Shown here: positions 56,568 through 64,000 of the stretch, piece after piece
Layout: every line of letters begins with the position of its first letter
How positions within the stretch are numbered: the stretch's first letter is position 1
From: Melastoma dodecandrum
Lineage: Eukaryota > Streptophyta > Magnoliopsida > Myrtales > Melastomataceae
Length of the DNA: 64,000 bases
Direction: 5' to 3'
Assembly: GCA_029817715.1 (NCBI GenBank)
Contig: JARUPY010000473.1
Span: forward strand, 868,001 to 932,000
The notes under the pieces: generated by a model
The model's input: the letters and a program-made list of their open reading frames with translations, nothing else
Told to the model about the DNA's origin: nothing
The model's database searches: none
Made by a program: the position numbers and the translations under genes

Positions 56568-57390
56568 CCAGTCCTTTTCAGAATCCGGCTTCTGAAAACT
56601 GATAAACTCTGGATCTGTTGTTTTAAAACTCACTCTTTTGAAATTCCTGCATGTTTGTGATTTGAAACTTGTTTCATGACATATCTTTTTGATATATGAC
56701 TTCTTTGATGATGCAAAAAGGGGGAGAAGTAGCTAGCTCCCTGGAGAATTTTTTTTAGTTTTTAGGACAGGTGTTCTGTGAGACTTAGGAACAGTCTCTG
56801 CATTTTTCTTTGTGTTCTGTGTTTCTCTGTTTGCAGGTCATGAAGACGCTGAGGAGATTTCCTCAGTGTAATGCAGGTCTCAGTAGAATTATTTTCTGCT
56901 TTGAGAAATTCCTCGCCAGAACGATGCTTCTGGTTGAGATCAACTTGGGTTTGAGCAGAACTGCTTAAACTCAGGGGGAGTCAGAGAACTTTCTCTGCTT
57001 ATACTCTGGTCAGAGTATCACTTCTGTGTGACGTTCTGAGCTCTGATTAAAAAGGGTCATCATAGAACTACTCACCTGTTCAGGGGGAGCCATGACAGAA
57101 TAGTACTTCTGTCTATAATGCATGGTATTGCAATTACGAGCGCTGATTTGATCAAATCATATAAATGCTCTAATCGATTTGGTTAATGAACATTAACTAA
57201 TCTCGATATCTGATCTGAGCAAGCAATAATTTCGATCGAAATTAATCCGCTTAGATTCAGGGGGAGTTACTACAGAAAGTAGCTTCTGTATCAACCATCT
57301 CGCAACAAGGAAATCTGTAAGACCATTAAAACTCTTTAATCATTACTCTCCAGATGAGCATGGTTTTGACATCATCAAAAAGGGGAAGAT
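56568..57390 (+). promoter_or_regulatory. 3' non-coding region with repeated purine-tract motifs and PPT
   Basis: AAAAAGGGGGAGAAG at 56715-56729, TCAGGGGGAG near 56971, 57080 and 57257, and AAAAAGGGGAAGAT at 57377-57390 directly before LTR3. The last is the polypurine tract priming plus-strand synthesis. Multiple tract copies are a known Sirevirus feature. Confidence 0.75.
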
Positions 57391-58884
57391 TGTTGATATA
57401 ATCTGGTTTTGATGATGACAAAGGTTATGTATTGCTAATGTGTTATTTAAGTGTACAGAAGAACAGGTCTTCGGGTGTAGAAGCTGGTCTCTGTCATTCG
57501 TGCAATACATAAAAGAGTTATGTGGAGTACTTCAACAGGGGAAACGATCTAGCCATCAGAAATGGAGTTCTGAGGATAAGATCTACTATCGAATCCACTA
57601 TCTCTGTTACAGAGATGAGCATCTGTGTCACAGTTGCTATAACTCTCCTTGCTGGAGTACTTGCTATGGTTTGCAGAATGGTATTTCTGTGAGTGACGAT
57701 TTCCTTCTTGGAGATTGTCCTATATGCGAGCACGTGAGATATTTATCTCACACAGGATCACGTCTAGGTTCATCTTTGGACCTTAAGTTATTTGGAAATA
57801 TTTATTTCCTTAACTAACGTGATCTTATGGTTACGTAATTTGGCAATGACCTTATCAGGTTATGATCTCCCTATATGGTGAGAATAATTCCACGAATGGA
57901 AAGTTTTCATATTATGGAAACTTATAATCCCAATGCCAAATTCGTATGAGAAAGAGTGTTGGTTCTGCTGTCGCAGCAAACAGCTTCTGAGCAGAAGTCA
58001 TTATCTCTTATTGAGCGATCACTTTGTTTTATTATTATCTAACGTAACTAAGGGTAATGCTTTATGCTTTTGGAAGTTTTCCCACAGGATTAAATCATGG
58101 AGAATATGGCAAGTGAATCAACTAGCCGTTGAGATTGATTGGGAAACTTCGTTCTACGGACAAGCTTAAGTGCAAGTGTGAAGCAACGATTCCAAGTCGC
58201 CGTTCTACCAAAAGCTTACTAGAATCCTTGTGCCTTCACCGTTGCAAAAGCTGAGAGCGTCCGTCGTGCATTCACCGAGCCGATCACCGCTGACAGAGAG
58301 CGTCTTCTGTAACTGCAGAGAGTTTGTGCTGTAGTTGCTAATCTTGTCTCGTGCAGGTTGTTAGTCACACAGGTTGTGTGCAAGGGCAGGTGGTAGCCGT
58401 TAAGCCACGTTTGGCAGGTGGTAGCCGTTAAGCCACGTTTGGGCGGGTGGTAGCCGTTAAGCCACGTTGGGCAGGAGGTAGCCGTTAAGCCTCGTTGGGC
58501 AGGTGGTAGCCGTCAAGACACGTTGGGCTCAGTAAGGAGCCGGAGTCAGACACGTTGCGTGCGGGTTGTGTTAGACACGTGATAACGTGCAATTTGTTAG
58601 TCACATTTCTGGCAGAAGTGTGCATCTGTAAAATCCCACATTCCAATCATAGTGAATACGCCCTGTTTGGGTGAGAGCTGAGAGAGTGGACGTAGGCATT
58701 GTTTGCCGAACCACTATAAATCTTTGTGTCTTACACAAAAGATAACTTGTCTCAGAACTGGGAATCTGTTTATCAGATCCAGCCTCTGTGACCTAACAGA
58801 ACCACGCTTCTGTGAGCGAAAAAGTGTCATAACTCTTACGGCACTAATTCAACCCCCCCTTCTTAGTGCAATCCTATACCAACA
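57391..58884 (+). repeat. LTR3 (3' LTR)
   Basis: 1494 bp, ends as in LTR1/2. It differs from LTR2 at about five positions by eye (near 57895, 57958, 58515, 58665 and 58681). Followed by the host target duplicate AATGT and NECAP coding sequence. Confidence 0.93.
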
Positions 58885-59140
58885 AATGTGAAGCACAAGC
58901 CGGCTGGTGGGATGGGCATGCTTTCATCTGCAGGACATTCTCTCGTACATTCCGCGAGTAGGAAACCAAATGCTGTAGGCCTTGCTCCCCCACCTGGTGG
59001 ATCGAGTAAGATACGATCCCCACTCCCTCCCCGACCCAATGATCCTGCCGCCATCAGAAGGCCTCCACTAGTCCCAGCTCCGGCAACATTACATGGAACG
59101 AGAGAACAAGCTGAGGCGCTGCTGACCCATTATTCAATCT

Positions 59141-61023
59141 ATCGGAACTGGAGGTATGCAGATAACATACTAAATGCGCGAATTTAAATGGAAATAACCT
59201 ACCTTCCAGCAGTTCTGTGTACTGCAAATTCATCTACTTCTGTCATTGAGGTTTTAAAAAACAATCATATTTGCCTTCTGGTTCGAACAAGAGCATGAAC
59301 CCATTGGGATGGGCATCGTTCTAACATTTTTGAATCAGAGGTTCCGCGGAGCAGCCTCGGGGCAGAGTCGACTTGAGGATTGGGCGGACTTTGAGAAAAA
59401 GCACGAGATGGTCTTGAAACATGGTCTTGAAACATGTGCGGCCAACGGTTTGCTCTATGAAGTAGTTGATATTCATTGTTCATTGATATCAATTTTATCT
59501 CGTGTTATATCGAGTCAAAGTTACTGGAGGAAAAGAAAAGAATGATTTAATTCCTAATTTGTCTCATTATTGATTAGGACATGATTTAGAGAAACAAGTG
59601 GGCCAAAGGAAATTGGAGAGAACGACCCAAAAATAATAAAAATTTGTAGTAATAGGTAATAACAACAAAAACGAGCAGCATGGCGTTAAATTAATTTAAT
59701 TCTGGGTTTTTGGTTGCCACTAATATTAAAATCAATTTGTGCAGGCCAAAACTGGGACTTTTGACCCGACTTTGACTCGTTGAATTGATCCTGAGAGGAA
59801 AGTTCCTTACTACTTATTTTAGGTAGAAATTCAAATTAAAAATTGTTTGGGGTTATTTTGAGTTCAGATATTACTATATATATTAATCAAGATGAGGAAA
59901 TTTTAACATTGGGATCCCAAGATAATGAAGATTGAAGGCATCTTAGAAGCATGAATGAGTTTCAAGTTTTTATGGCATTTAATAAGGTAATTGGCAGTGT
60001 AATCAAGTTTTTATGGTATTTAAGTCTTTCGACTCTAGTTTGTTATTCTCCCAACTATTTTAAGATTAAGTAAGAGAGACGCATTAAAAGTTTCAACTAT
60101 CATAACCTTTTGATAATCATCCTATGCAATTAAACCCAACACGAAATGACGGGTTATGATTTTAATAAATAATATTTAACAATAATAAATTAAGAACAAA
60201 TGAATAATTTACCCAACAATAGAAAAGGAAAAGGAAAAAGTTCTTGGTACAAAGTCACAAAACAGGACGGCAAACATGTCAAACACGTCGGGAATGTGTA
60301 ATCAGAAACAACGATTAGATCAACCGTGGAATTTACACCTGACAATATTTGATTACTAATTAAACAAAGTATGCGAGACATTTAATCAAGAGGCAATATT
60401 TGCGCTCTAATCTCCTTAAAAGGGGTGAATTACCTTAAGCCGGCACCCTTATTCACACAATGAATGTCCCAATCAATAGGCAGCCAAGTCGAAAGGAATT
60501 TTGATTAAGTCCCCTGATTGGAGGGGCTTAATCAAAGCATGCACCTGAATATATTATTACCAGCGAGAAGATAGTGTGAGAACGGTTGTACTGGGCTTCG
60601 TATATAAGTCTGTAACACTAACACGTTGTATCTAAAAATTATAATAAATGCATTTGCTTTTAAAAAAATAAATAAAGAATTAAATAATAAAAATGCCATT
60701 ATATTTCAAAGGAAAACATCGCTACCAAATTGACGTGGGTTAAGGTTTTAAAGGGGGTTGTCTTTGGAATGTAGTAGAAAGGAGTCATCTATATGTCCAC
60801 AATATGCCGGCCATGCAATCTCGATTAACTAATTAAAATTAATCAACCTGACATCATTAATTTAATCCGCTGTGCATAAACACGGTTGATTTAAAGGGTT
60901 GATGAACTAACCATGACAATGTCCTCCGTGTTGTTTCTTCCCTCCCACCCCCCAACACGCTGATATCTTCCCTCCGCCGATCTCCCCTCCTCCTCCTCGT
61001 CGTTTTTAGATCTTTGTTGTGTC
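59141..61023. other. Intergenic DNA and GRAS gene promoter
   Basis: No gene I can support; a 78-codon open frame at 59309-59545 (LEDWADFEKKHEM) has no recognisable family. TATATAAG at 60601-60608 lies about 420 bases before the GRAS start and could be its TATA box, with a long leader. Confidence 0.45.
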
Positions 61024-62565
61024 ATGAAGGGCGGTTTCGAGGTCGTTAACCGGGCCCTCAACATGATCCAACCGCACGAGCTCTGGGACGCAGGCCCCCC
61101 TGCTTGGTTAGGCCCCTCTCCGAAGGTCTTCGAGAGCCGGAGCCTTGCCGCTGTCAACATGGAGGGGAATGATGTGCCTGATTGGGTGGAGCATGTCTCG
61201 AAGCAGCTCATCGAGGATTTCCCGGGTGAGAACGCCGGCGGCGGGGAGAGTAGTATTCATAACCATAGCGAGTCGTCGATGGCTTCCGGGGAGGACTGTG
61301 CTGTTGTTGGGGCCACGGTTTCTGAGGTGCAAGAGTTCAGGCCGAGGAAGATGTTGAAAAGGAGCGATCACTTGGATGACGGTATGACAAACAGCGACAA
61401 TCTGATTCAGACGAGCTCGAGCGACGACGGTAAATCTTGTCCCGAGGATGAAGAAGAAGGCCTGGGTCTGCTTACCTTATTGTTAGAATGCGCCGTGTCG
61501 ATCTCGGTCGACAATCTCGGAGAAGCTCACAGGTTGTTGATCGAGGTAACCCAGATGGCTTCTCCTTATGGCCCATCGTGTGCAGAGCGGGTCGTCGCAT
61601 ACTTCGCCAAGGCCATGTCGAGTCGCGTCATCAACTCGTGGCTAGGGATATCCGCGCCATTGGTAGACTACAAGAGCATCAATTCGGCTTTCCAGGTCTT
61701 CAACAACGTGTTGCCATTTGTGAAGTTTGCGCACTTCACCTCGAATCAGGCCATCCTCGAGGCCTTCAGCCACCAGGAACGTGTCCACATTATCGATCTC
61801 GACATCATGCAGGGTTTACAGTGGCCGGCCCTCTTCCATATCCTCGCTACTCGTGCGGAAGGCCCCCCTCACGTCCGTATGACAGGAATGGGCGCCTCGA
61901 TCGAGCTCCTCATTGAGACAGGTCGACAGCTCTCAAACTTTTCCAAGCGACTCGGGATGTCCTTTGAGTTCCATCCGGTCGCGAGGAAGTTCGGGGAGAT
62001 TGACCCCTCAATGATACAGATCCGGCAAGGGGAAACCCTCGCGGTACACTGGCTCCAGCACTCGCTCTACGACGCCACGGGCCTCGACTGGAAAACTCTA
62101 AGGATCCTCGACGAGCTGTGCCCCAGAGTCTTTACCCTGGTAGAGCAGGACATCGCACAAGGCGGGTCCTTCCTAGACCGTTTCGTCGGGTCCCTCCACT
62201 ACTACTCGACCGTCTTCGACTCCCTGGGGGCGTACATCCCCCACGACGACCCGAACCGCCACAGGGTCGAGCACAGCCTCCTACACAAGGAGATAAACAA
62301 CATACTAGCAGTTGGAGGTCCCGCGAGGAGCGGGGAGGAAAAGTTCAGGAGCTGGAGGGGGGAGCTGGCAAGGAGCGGAGGGTTCGTGCAGGTGAATATG
62401 AGCGCGAGCTCGATGGCGCAGGCGCAGCTCATACTCAACATGTTCCCGCAGGCGCATGGCTACAACCTGTCGCAAGGGGACGGGACGTTGAAGCTCGGGT
62501 GGAAGGACACCAGCCTCTACACTGCTTCTGCTTGGACTTCATCACACCATTGTCTTAGAAGATAG
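61024..62565 (+). CDS. SCL23: GRAS transcription regulator, SCARECROW-like 23 type
   Basis: Single-exon gene of 513 residues. The first 145 residues are variable, with a conserved-looking DVPDWVEHVSKQLIEDFPG and an acidic stretch. The GRAS domain follows: LHR I (LLTLLLECAVSISVDNLGEA; ASPYGPSCAERVVAYFAKAM), VHIID motif at about residues 254-258 (VHIIDLDIMQGLQWPALFHI), LHR II (VRMTGMGASIELLIETGRQL), PFYRE region (LAVHWLQHSLYDATG; TLVEQDIAQGGSFLDRFVGS; LHYYSTVFDSLGAYIP) and SAW (GWKDTSLYTASAWTS). It matches SCL23/SCR, which act with SHORT-ROOT in endodermis and bundle-sheath fate (family knowledge). SCL23 is preferred over SCR because the N-terminus is short and lacks SCR's Gln/Pro-rich part. 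It ends HHCLRR, slightly longer than usual. Confidence 0.92.
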   Translation: MKGGFEVVNRALNMIQPHELWDAGPPAWLGPSPKVFESRSLAAVNMEGNDVPDWVEHVSKQLIEDFPGENAGGGESSIHNHSESSMASGEDCAVVGATVSEVQEFRPRKMLKRSDHLDDGMTNSDNLIQTSSSDDGKSCPEDEEEGLGLLTLLLECAVSISVDNLGEAHRLLIEVTQMASPYGPSCAERVVAYFAKAMSSRVINSWLGISAPLVDYKSINSAFQVFNNVLPFVKFAHFTSNQAILEAFSHQERVHIIDLDIMQGLQWPALFHILATRAEGPPHVRMTGMGASIELLIETGRQLSNFSKRLGMSFEFHPVARKFGEIDPSMIQIRQGETLAVHWLQHSLYDATGLDWKTLRILDELCPRVFTLVEQDIAQGGSFLDRFVGSLHYYSTVFDSLGAYIPHDDPNRHRVEHSLLHKEINNILAVGGPARSGEEKFRSWRGELARSGGFVQVNMSASSMAQAQLILNMFPQAHGYNLSQGDGTLKLGWKDTSLYTASAWTSSHHCLRR

Positions 62566-64000
62566 TTCTTATCCTCTTAAAACAAAAACATTTTACAAAA
62601 TCTTACTAAAAAAATCTCTTATCTTTCTTACCATTTTGTGGCGTTTGTTATGACATAATAATTTTAGCTAGGATTTATGTGTATTTTGTGCATGTCATAG
62701 GGATCACGATACTCTTTCTTAATATATTCTCCAATGTCGGAAGTTTCAATATATTAAAAGAAGAAACATTGACCATAAGAAAGTAATTTACCAATGACAT
62801 CTTTCATGGGTGAGGTTGATGTCTTGTATTAAGACAAAGTTGCCGTCTTGGAGTATTTCGACATCATTCACCCTCCCACGTAACAAAATAAAATAAAAAT
62901 ATAAACCAATGACGTAATATTATAATCTTAAAAAATTCAGGCCTATAGGAACACAAGCAGAAATATTACCGGAAGTTTTGTTATAATATAAAGCGAAATA
63001 TTACCGGAAGTTTTAAAATTCCTTAATTAACGTATCTAAATCGGTGTTTAAAATACCGATTTCCCAACAAAATTAAGTGTTCTTTCATATACCGATTTTA
63101 ATATCAAAAAGGGAAGTCGCTGTTTCAAATACTCGTTACCCTATTTTTTCGGCAAAATCGACATTTAAAACACAAATTTCTTTAAGGAATAAAATTGGTG
63201 TTTGAAATATTAATATATGGAAATTATTTAAGAAAATTAAGTTGCAAAAATCCTTTCTTTTTCCTTTACTCGTTTATAAAAAAAAATGTAAAATGGGATA
63301 AAATCCACGAACGTTAATCACAGCCTTACTTTGTCATAATTATTCTTATTTATTGAACCATTAATAAGCAGCCCATCAACGCAAACGATTGATCTTATTT
63401 TCTCCACTCTCGTGATTTGTTTTATTCCCTGATCATTTTCCCGTCCATAATTAAAGGTCGTGATTAAAGACATATGCGCATAATTCAATTAACTGTTACC
63501 ATAATACTTACGAGATTAATTCTTACAAGTTTAAAAATACTTCGTCTGCGATCACTTTTCCATGAAAAATGTGGTAATAGAGTCTATACGTACGCACCCG
63601 GAAGTATTTTTCTTTTTCTCCCGGTCGGGACGCGAAGAAGAAGAAGTGGAGGTAAAAGAAACATAAGAAAGTTCCTCGCACTTTCAGTCTTTGTTTTTTT
63701 TCTCTTATAAAAAAAGAAAAAGGAAAAGGAAAATAACAAATAACGTGAAAGAGGAAGAAGGAAAATGAAAGAATACGGAAAAGAAATGGGGATAATTTGA
63801 TTTCCGAGATCATAGATTTTACAGTAGAAAGAATCTAAAGAATCCTGAATGATTCATAATGACATTCATAATATGTTTATAATACCCCTTTTAAATGTCT
63901 TTTATAATACTGTCTCGTTAAAAATCTTTCTAGAAAAATCATGTTGGAAAAAACTATGGTAAAGGAAAAAAAATAGTACAGTAAGTTTACTCCCCCCTCT
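62566..64000. other. GRAS 3' UTR and AT-rich intergenic DNA
   Basis: No gene. Contains the palindromic motif cluster at about 62975-63240 (separate entry) and an A/G-rich stretch at 63630-63790. Confidence 0.5.
62975..63240. repeat. AT-rich cluster of palindromic motifs related to the 13-15 kb arrays
   Basis: Units such as AAATCGGTGTTTAAAATACC then GATTTCC (about 63040-63066), ATACCGATTTTAATATC, GAAGTCGCTGTTTCAAATAC and AAATCGACATTTAAAACAC. The architecture equals that of the GC-richer palindromes at 13.4-15.5 kb, with C-to-T and G-to-A type differences. Confidence 0.45.

Larger units (their letters stand above)
46048..58884 (+). mobile_element. Sirevirus-type Copia LTR retrotransposon, three LTRs
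   Basis: The insertion starts TGTTGATATAATC and ends ACCAACA. AATGT lies on each side (46043-46047 and 58885-58889), a perfect 5-bp target duplication. Order: LTR1, gag start, host fragment with a second AATGT, LTR2, primer-binding site, gag, pol (protease-integrase-RT-RNase H, the Copia order), an extra ORF, purine-rich motifs, LTR3. Long gag, an extra ORF 3' of pol and several purine-tract motifs before the 3' LTR are Sirevirus hallmarks (established knowledge). LTR2 and LTR3 differ by about five substitutions in 1494 bp by eye, so the insertion is recent. The extra LTR comes from the tandem duplication, not a second insertion. Gag, pol and the extra ORF are open in the LTR2-LTR3 unit. Confidence 0.93.
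44454..59140 (+). pseudogene. NECAP: NECAP-like endocytic adaptor gene, split by a retrotransposon
   Basis: Exon 1 (44454-44940) encodes the PHear domain of NECAP (HTLLVLRDVSVYK; CAEWLQSDRIWSGRLRVVSC; SSRYFVLRIEDGRGKHAFIG; ALSDHDKYAKR; ADNQIDINPAVNHGLK). Exon 2 starts at 46022 (EGETIRIN) and is cut by the retroelement; coding resumes at 58885-58889 with VKHKPAGGMGMLSSAG and a Pro-rich tail (LAPPPGGSSK; SPLPPRPNDPAA). Lesions: an extra base in the A-run near 44782 shifts the frame before RNEAFDSN; about 11 residues normally between VSVYK and CGEWLQ are absent; and a 12.8-kb insertion lies in exon 2. I cannot find the usual C-terminal WxxF motif, so the 3' boundary is uncertain. NECAPs bind AP-2 and help clathrin-coated vesicle formation (family knowledge). 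Another intact copy presumably exists elsewhere (inference). Confidence 0.85.

Overview
The window is nuclear DNA of a flowering plant, most likely a woody eudicot; I cannot name the species. Evidence: GT-AG (and one GC-AG) introns, plant-specific families (GRAS, AP2/ERF, PHT1, DUF26/ginkbilobin, PDLP), a Sirevirus-type Copia retroelement and Mutator-like elements. Exons are GC-rich; the DNA between genes is AT-rich.

Layout, left to right. 1-2.4 kb: the 5' end of PRP39 (minus) faces a TOM9/TOM22-type import receptor gene (plus). 4.3-5.6 kb: a dead PDLP-type gene that ends abruptly in a Mutator-like terminal repeat. 6.2-7.6 kb: a plastid-type glutathionyl-hydroquinone reductase. 8.9-13.4 kb: a decayed Mutator-like element with converging GRF-zinc-finger and MuDR-class transposase genes. 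13.4-15.5 kb: two arrays of roughly 30-bp palindromes. 16.7-19.4 kb: two tail-to-tail ginkbilobin-2-like secreted protein genes. 20.9-23.9 kb: CDT1 (7 exons) with upstream E2F-type sites. 25.3-26.0 kb: a short internally deleted Mutator-like element. 28.2 kb: a group IX-type ERF. 32.5 kb: a PHT1 phosphate transporter with a P1BS-like site upstream. 34.4 kb: a frameshifted Ole e 6-like gene. 36.1-37.6 kb: arabinose-5-phosphate isomerase. 38.8-44.0 kb: RPN2 (19 exons), head-to-head with a NECAP gene. 61.0-62.6 kb: an SCL23-like GRAS gene.

The most striking structure is at 44.4-59.1 kb. The NECAP gene carries a frameshift and a small internal deletion, and a 12.8-kb Sirevirus-like element sits inside one of its coding exons with a perfect 5-bp target duplication (AATGT). 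The insertion holds three LTRs instead of two. A 2144-bp stretch spanning host intron and exon, target site, LTR and the start of gag is present twice in tandem, so a second host/LTR junction lies inside the locus.

The genes do not form one pathway. Most are housekeeping (splicing, mitochondrial import, replication licensing, N-glycosylation, sugar-phosphate metabolism) or environmental-response genes (ERF, PHT1, ginkbilobin, GHR), set in TE-rich spacers. A second unusual theme is a family of degenerate palindromes, seen in three places and twice next to Mutator-like termini.
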